A DNA stretch of 64,000 bases from Saccharibacillus deserti (GTDB lineage Bacteria; Bacillota; Bacilli; Paenibacillales; Paenibacillaceae). The notes under the pieces are model-generated. The model saw only the letters and a list, made by a program, of their open reading frames with translations. It ran no database searches and was not told the DNA's origin. The position numbers were made by a program, and so were the translations under genes. The DNA is taken from the NCBI RefSeq assembly GCF_013618475.1, contig NZ_JABJVN010000011.1:1-64000 (forward strand). The letters are read 5' to 3'. Shown in pieces: positions 1-12,450 of the stretch. Positions within the stretch are counted from its first letter, which is position 1. The number at the start of each line of letters is the position of its first letter.

Positions 1-18
1 GATCAAACTCTCCATTAA
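1..18 (-). rRNA. 16S ribosomal RNA, 5' tip only
   Basis: The complement of the first bases reads GGAGAGTTTGATC, the universally conserved start of bacterial 16S rRNA. By comparison with the E. coli 5' end, mature position 1 should fall near base 18. The gene runs out of the window to the left, so only its first residues are visible. Upstream are a strong promoter and a leader with a hairpin, consistent with the head of an rrn operon. Confidence 0.9.
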
Positions 19-190
19 GGTGGCGACCGAAGTCGCCGTTTAAAAGAAAGCACCATGTGCTCGTTAAAACGTGGCGATTCTCGATTGCTCAAGAACCTTT
101 ATTCTCACGACGATCTTCATCGTCGCGACTCACTCACTGTTCAGTTTTCAAAGAACTTGCGGTCGGCAACTTGTTTGCCGAACGTTTTAT
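19..190 (-). other. rrn leader region
   Basis: This is the transcribed leader between the rrn promoter and 16S. A hairpin at 22-37 reads GGCGAC-TTCG-GTCGCC on the minus strand, i.e. a UUCG tetraloop, immediately before the mature 5' end. At 138-156 the minus strand reads GTTCTTTGAAAACTGAACA, a sequence typical of Bacillus-group rRNA leaders and spacers (processing or antitermination region). Short plus-strand ORFs here are not credible genes. Confidence 0.7.
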
Positions 191-219
191 ATCATATCAT
201 TTGCCGCTCTCGTTGTCAA
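191..219 (-). promoter_or_regulatory. rrn promoter (sigma-A)
   Basis: On the minus strand a -35 TTGACA (214-219) is followed after exactly 17 bp by TATGAT (191-196). It lies about 170 bp before the 16S 5' end, the usual distance for a Firmicute rrn promoter. The region 220-340 upstream is AT-rich without a clear second promoter. Confidence 0.75.
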
Positions 220-341
220 CACCTTGTTTCCAAGTTTCACAACCTGATTGATTATGGTGTTGAGCAGCTGTCAGAAGCGACAAGAAATATCTTAACACCT
301 GCCTAACAATAAAGCAAGGCTTTTTCACAATTCTTTAAACG

Positions 342-370
342 GAAAAGAAAAAGACCGGTTTCCCGGCCCC
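342..370 (-). terminator. Rho-independent terminator of the pcrA-ligA unit
   Basis: After the ligA stop the minus strand carries GGCCGG-GAAA-CCGGTC (one G-U pair) followed by a T-rich run. It separates ligA from the rrn promoter. Confidence 0.75.
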
Positions 371-393
371 TTTCTACTGCGGCAGGCTAAACG

Positions 394-4778
<4,385 letters not shown>

Positions 4779-4826
4779 GATGTGGTGCTCCTTTCATTGC
4801 GCTCGGGGTGGAGTTAGGGATAAAAG

Positions 4827-4855
4827 ATTAAAAGTCCAGAGACAAAAGCGTACAA
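4827..4855 (-). promoter_or_regulatory. Candidate sigma-A promoter of pcrA-ligA
   Basis: Minus strand TTGTAC (4850-4855), 17 bp, TTTAAT (4827-4832), about 50 bp before pcrA. An inverted repeat GGAATGCA-N8-TGCATTCC (4856-4879) abuts the -35 element. It may be the pcrB terminator or an operator. Confidence 0.5.
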
Positions 4856-4957
4856 GGAATGCACAAAGTTATGCATTCCGGGATAGTTTGGCGCAGGAAC
4901 CCCGCATACCGCTTGGATATACGCACGAAGGTTGAAGCCTGCGGGTTAAAGTAAAAC

Positions 4958-5662
4958 TTAAGTCGGCGATTTCGCGCTCCGGACGCCGCGAACGGTATCG
5001 AGAGCGGCATTCAGGTCGTCGTAAACGATATTGCCGACGACGACCGTATCGGCGGCTTCGGCTGCGGCAAAGGCGGATGCGTAATCGCGAACGCCGCCGC
5101 CGTAGAAGACGGACGCTTCGCTCGTCACCCGGCGCACTTCGCGGACGAGATCAAGATCCCCGTACATCCCGCTGTATTCGATATATACGATCGGCAGCCG
5201 CATCAGCTTGTCAGCCATGCGGGCGCAGGCTGCGGCGGCCGCTCCGTCGAGATCCGCCTGCGCTCCGGTCAGGCGCGCAACGGTGGAATCGGGGTTCAGC
5301 ACAATATAGCCTTCGGCGGCCAGCATATCCCACGGGATAACTTCCCCGAAGCTTTCCAGGCCGGCACGGTGATGCCCGGTAATCCATTCCGCCCGATCCG
5401 TATTCAGGATCATCGGGATCAGATACAGATCGAATCCCGGCACGACGGAATCCAGCGTCGAAACCTCCTGTGCGCAGGGCAGCTCGTAGCGCCGAATACG
5501 CGACATCAGATCGACCGTATTCTCATAGGTCACGCCGCTCGAGCCGCCGACCAGAATCGCGTCGCTGCCCGACAGGCAGATTGCCTCCAGATCTTGATCG
5601 GACACTTCACGGTCCGGGTCCAGCTTGAAAACATGTCTCCATGTCTCGAATATCTGACTCAA
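4958..5662 (-). CDS. pcrB: Heptaprenylglyceryl phosphate synthase PcrB
   Basis: TIM-barrel prenyltransferase joining a long polyprenyl diphosphate to sn-glycerol-1-phosphate, giving archaeal-type ether lipid precursors in Bacillales. The sequence follows B. subtilis PcrB closely: WRHVFKLDPDREV at the N-terminus, PGFDLYLIPMILN, the EYSGMYGD substrate-binding segment and the phosphate-binding FYGGGVRD and VVGNIVYDD loops. The open frame begins at a TTG at 5701. I prefer the TTG at 5662, which starts at MSQIFETWRHVF and has GGAGG 7 nt upstream; the ATG at 5668 is only 1 nt from that site. The gene has its own promoter and is followed by pcrA. Confidence 0.93.
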   Translation of the reverse strand: MSQIFETWRHVFKLDPDREVSDQDLEAICLSGSDAILVGGSSGVTYENTVDLMSRIRRYELPCAQEVSTLDSVVPGFDLYLIPMILNTDRAEWITGHHRAGLESFGEVIPWDMLAAEGYIVLNPDSTVARLTGAQADLDGAAAAACARMADKLMRLPIVYIEYSGMYGDLDLVREVRRVTSEASVFYGGGVRDYASAFAAAEAADTVVVGNIVYDDLNAALDTVRGVRSAKSPT

Positions 5663-5728
5663 TGCCATTCCTCCATCCGCCTTGTCGACCTGCCTCTTCA
5701 AGCGGCGAAGGCAGGCTGTTCCAACATA

Positions 5729-5757
5729 AGTCTATGCTACGTGCAAGGACGTGTCAA
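5729..5757 (-). promoter_or_regulatory. sigma-A promoter of pcrB
   Basis: Minus strand consensus TTGACA (5752-5757), 17 bp, TAGACT (5729-5734), about 60 bp before the preferred start codon. A perfect inverted repeat TGTTCGCAT-N3-ATGCGAACA occupies 5763-5783 just upstream of the -35. Confidence 0.65.
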
Positions 5758-5805
5758 TTCTTTGTTCGCATAGGATGCGAACAGCCGTGCGGAAGCCTTT
5801 TCCAT

Positions 5806-5833
5806 ACCAAAAACCGCCCCGAAGGCGGGCGGC
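5806..5833 (-). terminator. Rho-independent terminator after the GT-C operon
   Basis: Minus strand CCGCCC-loop-GGGCGG followed by TTTTTGG, 45 bp downstream of the stop of the membrane glycosyltransferase ending at 5878. Confidence 0.65.
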
Positions 5834-5877
5834 AAAGGGTATCGGCTCATCGCAGGCGGAGCCGCCGGATTCTCCAT

Positions 5878-7164
5878 TTAAACGTCTGCGCGCACGGTCG
5901 GTTTCTTTGGAGAAATCGACCGTTTGGCTCTGCGGCGGTCGTAAATGGCAAGCAGCGCCGGCGCCGCGAACAGCGCAAACAAAAACAGGTTGGGATAGCC
6001 GTAACGCGGAATCGCGATAAAAGGCACATAAATCAGCGTAAAATAAGCCAGCACCGCGAAAGGGATGGAAGCGGCGCTCCATTTGTTTTTCCAAGCCAGC
6101 CACATGCCGTAAAGACCGAACAGCACATAAGCGGCATGGATCGGGAAATAATGGATCCAGGTGATCCCAAGAATCGGCCGCTCCCAATACGCGATACCGT
6201 ATAATCCGCCAAACTTCCCCGCCGTGTAAAAAGCCAGGTATTTGAACGGCTCGTGCGTGAACCCGTAGGCGACCATGCGCCCGGCTGCCCGAGCCATCGA
6301 GTCGTCGGAACCGCTCATGACATCGCCGCCGTATTCGGGGTATTTATCGTAGAAGCCTTCCGGCACCTGTCCGAACGCGGTCGAACCGAGAATTAACGGA
6401 CTGCCGGCCGCCTCCGTAAACGGGATAAAACGTCCGAACACTTCGTCATTGCGAATCCACCACGGAGACATCAGTACGGCGAATACACCCAGAATAATCG
6501 CGGTATAGGCGAGCATGCGGCGAAACGAATACCGGCGGATCAGCCAAAAGATTCCCGGAATAAGAGGAAGCAGCGCGGCATGAGGCTTGAAATAGCAGAG
6601 CGCGGTCCAGCAGAGGGCGAACATCCCCCAATTCCCTGCCCCCGGTTTATCCAGGCCTTGGATCAGGAAGCAGACGGTCAGCATCAGAAACAGCCGAAAA
6701 GTCGATTCCGTCAGCACTGAACCGGAAATGAAATAATCGGGCAGATAGGCAGCCAGCAGTACCGCGGCTGTCATGGCGATCCGGCTGCTGCCGAAAGTCC
6801 GGCGAGCCAGTACAAACGTCAGATACACGCCGACTCCCTGAAAAGCGGCCTGAACGATCCGAAGCAGCGCCACACCCCCGGCATCGCCCGCTATCCATTG
6901 GACACCTGCCAGCATCAGCGGAAACAGGGGCATAATGAAAGTCGACGGTTCGCTGCCGGTATTGTAGGTCAGTACGCCTGTTTCGAGGAGATGCCTGGCG
7001 GTCTGCACGTACTTGACATCGTCGTCGTTCATTTTGGCATAAGAGCCGAGCAGCAGCCGATCCCCGTAAACCAGCGACACGGTGCAGCTCACCGCAAATA
7101 CGAACAGACAAAGCGCCAGGAGACGGATACGCGTTTGCCGGGTTTCTTTTTGTAAAGAGAACAA
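5878..7164 (-). CDS. GT-C (family 39/ArnT-like) membrane glycosyltransferase
   Basis: Polytopic protein of about 428 residues with some ten hydrophobic segments. The first large extracytoplasmic loop carries acidic residues (KMNDDDVKYVQTA), as in PMT/ArnT-type GT-C enzymes that use a polyprenyl-phosphate sugar donor outside the membrane. It is last in the operon GT2-DUF2304-GtrA-GT-C, so the inferred role is final transfer of the sugar that the first enzyme places on undecaprenyl phosphate; the acceptor is unknown. The frame opens at a GTG (7203) inside gtrA. The TTG at 7164, just past the gtrA stop and preceded by AGAAGG, is the more likely start. Confidence 0.8.
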   Translation of the reverse strand: MFSLQKETRQTRIRLLALCLFVFAVSCTVSLVYGDRLLLGSYAKMNDDDVKYVQTARHLLETGVLTYNTGSEPSTFIMPLFPLMLAGVQWIAGDAGGVALLRIVQAAFQGVGVYLTFVLARRTFGSSRIAMTAAVLLAAYLPDYFISGSVLTESTFRLFLMLTVCFLIQGLDKPGAGNWGMFALCWTALCYFKPHAALLPLIPGIFWLIRRYSFRRMLAYTAIILGVFAVLMSPWWIRNDEVFGRFIPFTEAAGSPLILGSTAFGQVPEGFYDKYPEYGGDVMSGSDDSMARAAGRMVAYGFTHEPFKYLAFYTAGKFGGLYGIAYWERPILGITWIHYFPIHAAYVLFGLYGMWLAWKNKWSAASIPFAVLAYFTLIYVPFIAIPRYGYPNLFLFALFAAPALLAIYDRRRAKRSISPKKPTVRADV

Positions 7165-7166
7165 GG

Positions 7167-7610
7167 TTACCTTCTTTCCCGTTTCGGCGTCCGGAACGCC
7201 CACGCTTTATTCAGAATAAAGTTGTGAATCGGAACAAGGACAATCGCAGTGAGCTGCCCGTAGCCGTACCACCAGCCCAGCACCCGGTCGAACAGATACA
7301 GAATCAGCAGATTGAGCAGCAGGCCCGCCAGGGACACAACCGTATACTTGATCAGGACAGACGCCGACCTCGAACTTTCCTTGAACGTCCATTTGGAGTT
7401 GGCGGCATACGAAAACAGCAGCGACAAAATAAAGCCGAGCGTCGAGCCGATCAGCGGATCTCCGTGTCCTTTTTCGACATAGAGCAGCAAAGTTCCGGTT
7501 TGGAGAAGCGTACCGAATACACCGATGACGCCGTACTTGATAAAATCGAGCAGATGGTCACGCAAAAACGGCGGGAGCAGGTGCAGCAGACTCTTATCGT
7601 TCGTCCGCAT
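7167..7610 (-). CDS. GtrA family membrane protein
   Basis: A 147-residue protein with four transmembrane helices and the GtrA signature (DFIKYGVIGVFGTL near the N-terminus, then YAANSKWTF and HNFILNKAWAF). GtrA proteins are thought to flip undecaprenyl-phosphate-linked sugars across the membrane in O-antigen and teichoic acid glucosylation systems. The start overlaps the end of the DUF2304 gene by 17 bp, indicating translational coupling. It sits between the cytoplasmic GT2 that would make the lipid-linked sugar and the extracytoplasmic GT-C that would use it. Confidence 0.9.
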   Translation of the reverse strand: MRTNDKSLLHLLPPFLRDHLLDFIKYGVIGVFGTLLQTGTLLLYVEKGHGDPLIGSTLGFILSLLFSYAANSKWTFKESSRSASVLIKYTVVSLAGLLLNLLILYLFDRVLGWWYGYGQLTAIVLVPIHNFILNKAWAFRTPKRERR

Positions 7611-7989
7611 CCGCCGCCCCTCCTTCCGTGCGTTCGAGTCGGCGTTCCAACTGCTCCATCCGGTGGTGCATCAATCCCAGCTCCTGGGTCAACGTGCGCA
7701 GTTTGCGGGAATGGTTGGAGAGCGACACGGTCATGCTGTACAAAATCAGGAAAATGGACGAGACGGCCAGCAGAAAGACGGCATTGACCGGAACTTCGAT
7801 GCCCATGATATCCGCGATAAAAAAGAAAACCTGCGGGAAAATGGACACGATCACGCCTGCCGTGCTCAGAAAAATCCAGACCAGCGCGTATTTCAGTTCC
7901 AGCTTGTACCGCCGTGTCCGGTTGACGAAGATGAAGAACACGGCAAAGCTGAATGCGACCAGCAGAAGCTGCAGTTTCAGTGTAATCAT
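7594..7989 (-). CDS. DUF2304 domain membrane protein
   Basis: A 131-residue protein with three predicted membrane helices (residues about 5-20, 32-52, 63-85) and a charged, probably coiled-coil C-terminus (HHRMEQLERRLERTE). Proteins of this type are commonly found next to dolichyl-phosphate-mannose-synthase-like GT2 genes. Start and stop overlap its neighbours (ATGA overlap with the GT2 gene). An accessory or scaffold role for the GT2 enzyme is inferred from position only. Confidence 0.8.
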   Translation of the reverse strand: MITLKLQLLLVAFSFAVFFIFVNRTRRYKLELKYALVWIFLSTAGVIVSIFPQVFFFIADIMGIEVPVNAVFLLAVSSIFLILYSMTVSLSNHSRKLRTLTQELGLMHHRMEQLERRLERTEGGAADADER

Positions 7990-8699
7990 AGGTGCTTCGC
8001 CCCGCTTCTTCTCAAGGCATCAATCAGAATGGCCATCGAGACTTTGATCATATAGTACACCGAACGGAGACTGCGGATGGAAGAACGCCCCCCGGCCCGT
8101 TCCGACATCAGCACCGGCACTTCGACGATCCGGCCGCCCAGACGCAGGACATGCACGATCGATTCGGGTTCCGGGTAATCGGTCGGATACTGGGCGGCGA
8201 ACATGGCCATGATCTTCCGATTGACGGCCCTGAAGCCGGAAGTGGGGTCCGTCACCGTCTGTCCGCTGATCATATGGATCAGGCGGCTAAAATAGCGAAT
8301 ACCGGCGCGGCGCAAAAAGGTCGATTGAAATCCTTCCTTTTCGATATAACGCGATCCGATCGCCACGTCCGCTTCCCCGCTCAGCAGAGGCGCGATCAGC
8401 GCCGGAATAAATTCCGCCCGGTGCTGGCCGTCGCCGTCGAACTGAATCGCAATATCGTAGCCGTGCGTACAAGCGTACTTGTAGCCGGTCTGCACGGCTC
8501 CGCCGATGCCCAGATTGCAGGGCAGGCTGACGATATCCGCACCGGCCGCTGCGCACACCTCGGCCGTATCATCGGTCGAACCGTCGTTCACGACCAGCGC
8601 CGACAGCCCCTGCTCCCGCAGGGCAATCAGAAGCGGGCCGATACTTTCCCCTTCGTTGAACGCGGGAATGATTAACAAGACTTTTGGATTCGGTAGCAC
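7986..8699 (-). CDS. GT2 polyprenyl-phosphate sugar transferase (DPM1/GtrB-like)
   Basis: A 237-residue GT-A-fold enzyme without obvious C-terminal membrane helices. Motifs: LLIIPAFNEGESI at the N-terminus, VVNDGSTDDT, and the DXD region IQFDGDGQHR, all typical of dolichyl-phosphate-mannose synthase-like proteins that transfer a sugar from a nucleotide donor to a polyprenyl phosphate on the cytoplasmic face. First gene of a four-gene overlapping operon with DUF2304, GtrA and GT-C proteins. Start is GTG at 8699 with AAGGGGAA upstream. The donor sugar is unknown; the adjacent galU makes UDP-glucose, which is one possibility. Confidence 0.88.
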   Translation of the reverse strand: MLPNPKVLLIIPAFNEGESIGPLLIALREQGLSALVVNDGSTDDTAEVCAAAGADIVSLPCNLGIGGAVQTGYKYACTHGYDIAIQFDGDGQHRAEFIPALIAPLLSGEADVAIGSRYIEKEGFQSTFLRRAGIRYFSRLIHMISGQTVTDPTSGFRAVNRKIMAMFAAQYPTDYPEPESIVHVLRLGGRIVEVPVLMSERAGGRSSIRSLRSVYYMIKVSMAILIDALRRSGAKHL

Positions 8700-8791
8700 T
8701 GCACAATTCCCCTTTGTTCCCGTATATCAGGTATACGGTCAGTAGATCGACATCCCGATAACCGGACGTCCTTCTATTAGAACGCCACAAG

Positions 8792-8817
8792 GAAGCCCGG
8801 CCTCACGGCCGGGCTTC
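8792..8817 (-). terminator. Hairpin terminator after galU
   Basis: Perfect 11-bp stem GAAGCCCGGCC / GGCCGGGCTTC with a 4-nt loop, 15 bp past the galU stop. The T-tract on the minus strand is poor, so its efficiency is uncertain. It separates galU from the next minus-strand operon. Confidence 0.6.
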
Positions 8818-8831
8818 TCGTTTGTGCTATT

Positions 8832-9728
8832 TTAACGCTTTTCTTCGAGTTCGGCCAGCGCCTTCTTCATATAAGCGGCCAGAGGCTCGCGCATTTCTTC
8901 TTTTTGCAGCGCGTAATGGATCGTCGTTTCGATAAAGCCGAGCTTGACGCCCACGTCGTGACGCTGTCCTTCGAAGTTGTAGGCCAGTACTTCCTGCGTG
9001 TCTCCGAGTGTGGCGATTGCGTCCGTCAATTGGATCTCGCCGCCAGCTCCGACCGTCTGATTTTCCAAAATATCGAAGATTTCCGGAGTCAGGATGTAAC
9101 GGCCCATAATGGCCAGATTCGACGGCGCATCTTCACGGTCCGGCTTCTCGACCAGGCCTTTGGCGCGGAATGTGCGGTCTTCGCCTTCCATCGCTTCGCT
9201 ATCCACGATCCCGTAGCGGAATACATCTTCCCACGGCACTTCCTGCACGCCGACGACCGAAGCCTGGTGTTTGTCGAACACGTCAAGCATCTGTTTGAGA
9301 CACGGCGTATCGGATTCGACGATATCATCGCCGAGCAGAACCGCAAACGGTTCATTGCCGATAAACTTTCGCGCGCACCAGATCGCATGGCCTAGACCTT
9401 TCGGTTCTTTCTGGCGGATATAATGGATGTCGGCCATATTGGAAGCATTTCGCACTTCTTCGAGCATCGCCCATTTCTCGTTTTCTTCGAGATTGTGCTC
9501 CAGTTCAAACGACGTATCGAAATGATCTTCGATCGCGCGTTTTTCTTTGCCGGTGACGATGATAATGTCTTCGATACCCGATTTCACGGCTTCTTCGACA
9601 ATATACTGAATCGTCGGTTTGTCGACGATCGGCAGCATCTCTTTGGGCATCGCTTTGGTGGCGGGCAGGAAGCGCGTGCCGAGACCGGCAGCGGGAATAA
9701 TAGCCTTGCGGATTTTCTGTGTACTCAT
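8832..9728 (-). CDS. galU: UTP-glucose-1-phosphate uridylyltransferase GalU
   Basis: Makes UDP-glucose from UTP and glucose-1-phosphate for cell wall, teichoic acid and glycolipid synthesis. The 298-residue protein has the nucleotidyltransferase signature [20 protein letters not shown] at the N-terminus, the VEKP motif and the C-terminal VGVKLGFIE segment of bacterial GalU/GtaB enzymes. It is a single gene with a strong TTAGGAGG site and a hairpin downstream. Its position beside two polysaccharide systems suggests supply of glucose or galactose donors, including for the WcaJ-type initiating enzyme nearby. Confidence 0.97.
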   Translation of the reverse strand: MSTQKIRKAIIPAAGLGTRFLPATKAMPKEMLPIVDKPTIQYIVEEAVKSGIEDIIIVTGKEKRAIEDHFDTSFELEHNLEENEKWAMLEEVRNASNMADIHYIRQKEPKGLGHAIWCARKFIGNEPFAVLLGDDIVESDTPCLKQMLDVFDKHQASVVGVQEVPWEDVFRYGIVDSEAMEGEDRTFRAKGLVEKPDREDAPSNLAIMGRYILTPEIFDILENQTVGAGGEIQLTDAIATLGDTQEVLAYNFEGQRHDVGVKLGFIETTIHYALQKEEMREPLAAYMKKALAELEEKR

Positions 9729-10036
9729 TTTGATTTCCTCCTAAGCGAATTAAACTTCTATATGTAGGTCGATCTTAAGCCACCTTATCGTCCGCCGCCC
9801 GGGTTCCGTTCGCCCAAATGAAGCCGCATCTTATGCCTGCTCGGTTGTTTTCATTTTAGCGCGCGAAACCGGAAAAAGCCAAATTCTCTTCGGCTTCTCT
9901 TGTGGCGGACGGGCAAATTGCTTAAAATAAGGGAGTTGCAGCGTTTGCGTCAACGTCCTACATAACCTTGATGTCTATTATTAACCGATAGAGCCGCTTC
10001 AAAATCCGAAACGCCGATTGGAGATTACCGAAAACC
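9729..10036. other. Divergent intergenic region galU / mraY-like
   Basis: A 308-bp region between divergently transcribed genes. It holds the galU ribosome binding site near 9737-9744 and a candidate plus-strand promoter at 9936-9964. No convincing small ORF or RNA gene was seen. Confidence 0.6.
9936..9964 (+). promoter_or_regulatory. Candidate promoter of the MraY-like gene
   Basis: TTGCAG (9936-9941), 17 bp, TACATA (9959-9964), 73 bp before the start codon. The -10 is only a moderate match. Confidence 0.4.
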
Positions 10037-10990
10037 ATGAACTTTTACACATTGATTGCCGCCATTCTTTCTTTTGTTCTTGTCGCTCTGCTGTCGCCGG
10101 TGTGGATTCGTACCCTTCGCCGCATCGGATGGCTGCAGCCGATCCGCAAAGAACTGCCGCCCGATCACCAGGCCAAAAAAGGCACGCCGCTTATGGCGGG
10201 CATGGTCTTTATGGTCGGCGTGCTCGTCGCGCTGATCGCCCAGCCGACTCCGATGATGTGGCTGCTGGCCGCTTCGTTCATTCTGCTCGGCATCGTCGGT
10301 TTCAGCGACGATTTCAAAAAAGCCGCGTTCCAGGATCCGCAGGGCATCTCCGGCAAAGCCAAACTGATCATGCAGTTCGCGTTCACCATTGCGCTGCTGC
10401 TGATCGCGATGAACAGCTTCGGCGTCGAGCCGACTATCGCTTTCCCCGGCGGATTCGTCTGGACGCTGCCGGCCGCCGTTTATTTTGTCATCATGCTGCT
10501 GTTTATCGTCGGCTCGGCCAATGCGATCAACTTCACCGACGGACTGGACGGCCTGCTGATCATCGTGGCCATTCCGACCTACCTGTTCTTCTTCGTCATT
10601 TCGGATGAACCGGCGATTAAGCTGTTCTCCCTGGTCATGGTCGGCGCTTTGTTCGGACTGCTGATCTACAACAAGTACCCCGCCAAAGCCTTCATGGGCG
10701 ATACCGGATCGCTTGCCATCGGCGGGTCGCTCTCGCTGATGGCCGTGATCGAAAAGGTCGAAATCCTGGTCCCGCTGCTGTTTGTGATCTACTTCGCGGA
10801 ACAGTTCTCGGTCATCATCCAGGTCGCCTACTACAAACGCACCAAGAAAAGAATCTTCCGCATGACCCCGATCCATTACCATTACAGCCTGAAATACGGA
10901 TGGAATGAACGCAAGATCGTAGCGGTATTCGGAAACGTATCCTGGCTTGGCGCTTTCCTGAGCTGGCTGATCTGGTATTTGTGGATGTAG
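10037..10990 (+). CDS. MraY-family polyprenyl-phosphate phospho-sugar transferase
   Basis: Ten-helix membrane enzyme of the PNPT superfamily, 317 residues. It carries the family hallmarks: SDDFKK in the second cytoplasmic loop, the metal-binding NFTDGLDGLL segment, KAFMGDTGSLA, and the C-terminal RMTPIHYHYSLKYGWNERKI, which corresponds to the MraY HHH-type loop. These enzymes transfer phospho-MurNAc-pentapeptide or phospho-GlcNAc to undecaprenyl phosphate. It is a stand-alone gene between galU and a polysaccharide locus, not in a mur/division cluster. It may be the only MraY, a second copy, or a paralogue with another substrate; this window cannot decide. Confidence 0.85.
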   Translation: MNFYTLIAAILSFVLVALLSPVWIRTLRRIGWLQPIRKELPPDHQAKKGTPLMAGMVFMVGVLVALIAQPTPMMWLLAASFILLGIVGFSDDFKKAAFQDPQGISGKAKLIMQFAFTIALLLIAMNSFGVEPTIAFPGGFVWTLPAAVYFVIMLLFIVGSANAINFTDGLDGLLIIVAIPTYLFFFVISDEPAIKLFSLVMVGALFGLLIYNKYPAKAFMGDTGSLAIGGSLSLMAVIEKVEILVPLLFVIYFAEQFSVIIQVAYYKRTKKRIFRMTPIHYHYSLKYGWNERKIVAVFGNVSWLGAFLSWLIWYLWM

Positions 10991-11003
10991 CCTCAAACAT
11001 AAA

Positions 11004-11045
11004 AGCTGCCGCCTCTCCTGAATCCGGGAGAGCGGCAGTTTTTTT
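11004..11045. terminator. Bidirectional terminator
   Basis: Stem CTGCCGC(C)TCTCC / GGGAGAGCGGCAG with one bulged base, flanked by an A-run on the left and seven T on the right. It ends the mraY-like gene (plus) and overlaps the stop of the WcaJ-type gene (minus). Confidence 0.85.
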
Positions 11046-12450
11046 AATACGCGTTTTTATCGGTCAGCATCTTGTACATCGTAATAAACACCAGGCGGAT
11101 ATCAAACAGGAACGTCCAATTTTCGATATAAAACAAATCGTATTCGATCCGTTTCTCGATCGACGTGTCGCCCCGCAGTCCCGCGCATTGGGCGTAACCG
11201 GTAATGCCGGGCGGCACGTGGTGCTTCAGCATATAGTTTGGGATCTGTTCGCGGAACAGCTCCACATAATGCGGACGTTCCGGACGCGGTCCGACCACGC
11301 TCATCTGACCCAGCAGCACATTGAAAAACTGCGGCAGTTCGTCCAGGCTCGTTCGGCGGATAAACGTACCGAACTTGGTCCGGCGCGGATCGTTTTCCGT
11401 CGTCCAGCCCGTGTCTTCGTCTTCCGCGACCTGCGCGCGCATGGAGCGGAACTTGTACATCTGAAACGTCCGCCGATTGAATCCGACCCGCTCTTGCTTG
11501 AAGATGACCGGGCCCGGCGAAGTCAGCTTCACCCCGATCGCCACCGCCAGCATAATCGGAGACGTCAGAATCACGGCAAAGCCGGCAAAGAAAATATCGA
11601 ACAGCCGTTTGAAAAAACGGTTGGCGGCCAGATCGAGCGGCACTTCGCGCACATTGATCAGCGGCATCCCCGCAAAGTTATCGAATACGGGACGGGTCGG
11701 CAGAAAGTCGTAATAGTCCGGAACAATCATCGTATGTACGCCGGCCCGCTCGCAGATACCCATCAATTCCGGATACCGGTCCGAATGTCCGTACGGCATC
11801 GCCAGGATAACTTCGTCAATAATGCGGAAGCGATCGAGCATCGCCTGCAGACCGTCCAGTTTTCCCAATACTTCGGGATATTCGGTCTCGCCCTTCTCCC
11901 ACTTCAATTCGTCATCGAGAAAACCGACCACGTCATACCCCAATTCGGGATGATGCTGAAGATTCAGATAAAAACGCCGACCGAGCGCTCCCGCGCCTAT
12001 GATCAGCATGTACTGTTTGTTGTAGCCTTTGCGCCGCATCGCCCGCAGCATCTGTTTGACCAGATAGCGATACAAGACAATAAGCAGCATGCTCAGCGCC
12101 ATATACAAGAATAGATACGATCGCGAAATATTGATTTCTTTGGCAAAATACATCGTACCGAGCAGCAGGAAAAATCCGATCGCATGCGTCTGCACGATCC
12201 GGATAAAATCGTCCGCGAAGCGTTTGCGCCGCTTGGGCGAATATAATCCGCTGATCAGTCCGGTCAGCAGCGCAATCGCGCCGTACACCAGGCTCCAGAC
12301 CAAATAATACTTGATGGGAATCGGATAGACGAATCCGAACAAGCCGCTCTCGAACCGAAGCCACCAGGCCAACAAAAAAGAAAGCTGAATAACCGCCAAA
12401 TCGGCGGTCATATAAACCTGGGTTAGAAATTGCTGATTTTTGCGGAGCAT
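11044..12450 (-). CDS. WcaJ/WsfP-type undecaprenyl-phosphate hexose-1-phosphate transferase
   Basis: Initiating enzyme of polysaccharide assembly: moves a hexose-1-phosphate from a UDP-sugar to undecaprenyl phosphate. The 468-residue protein has four N-terminal membrane helices, a Rossmann-like CoA-binding-type domain (MLIIGAGALGRRFYLNL near residue 155), a fifth membrane segment near 280, and the C-terminal bacterial sugar transferase domain (FKQERVGFNRRTFQMYKFRSM cut here to its key residues QERVG and KFRSM, then RRTSLDELPQFFNVL and VGPRPERPHYV). It is the last gene of the rhamnose operon and overlaps the preceding GT2 gene by 28 bp. Donor sugar not determinable; glucose or galactose are usual. 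Confidence 0.93.
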   Translation of the reverse strand: MLRKNQQFLTQVYMTADLAVIQLSFLLAWWLRFESGLFGFVYPIPIKYYLVWSLVYGAIALLTGLISGLYSPKRRKRFADDFIRIVQTHAIGFFLLLGTMYFAKEINISRSYLFLYMALSMLLIVLYRYLVKQMLRAMRRKGYNKQYMLIIGAGALGRRFYLNLQHHPELGYDVVGFLDDELKWEKGETEYPEVLGKLDGLQAMLDRFRIIDEVILAMPYGHSDRYPELMGICERAGVHTMIVPDYYDFLPTRPVFDNFAGMPLINVREVPLDLAANRFFKRLFDIFFAGFAVILTSPIMLAVAIGVKLTSPGPVIFKQERVGFNRRTFQMYKFRSMRAQVAEDEDTGWTTENDPRRTKFGTFIRRTSLDELPQFFNVLLGQMSVVGPRPERPHYVELFREQIPNYMLKHHVPPGITGYAQCAGLRGDTSIEKRIEYDLFYIENWTFLFDIRLVFITMYKMLTDKNAY

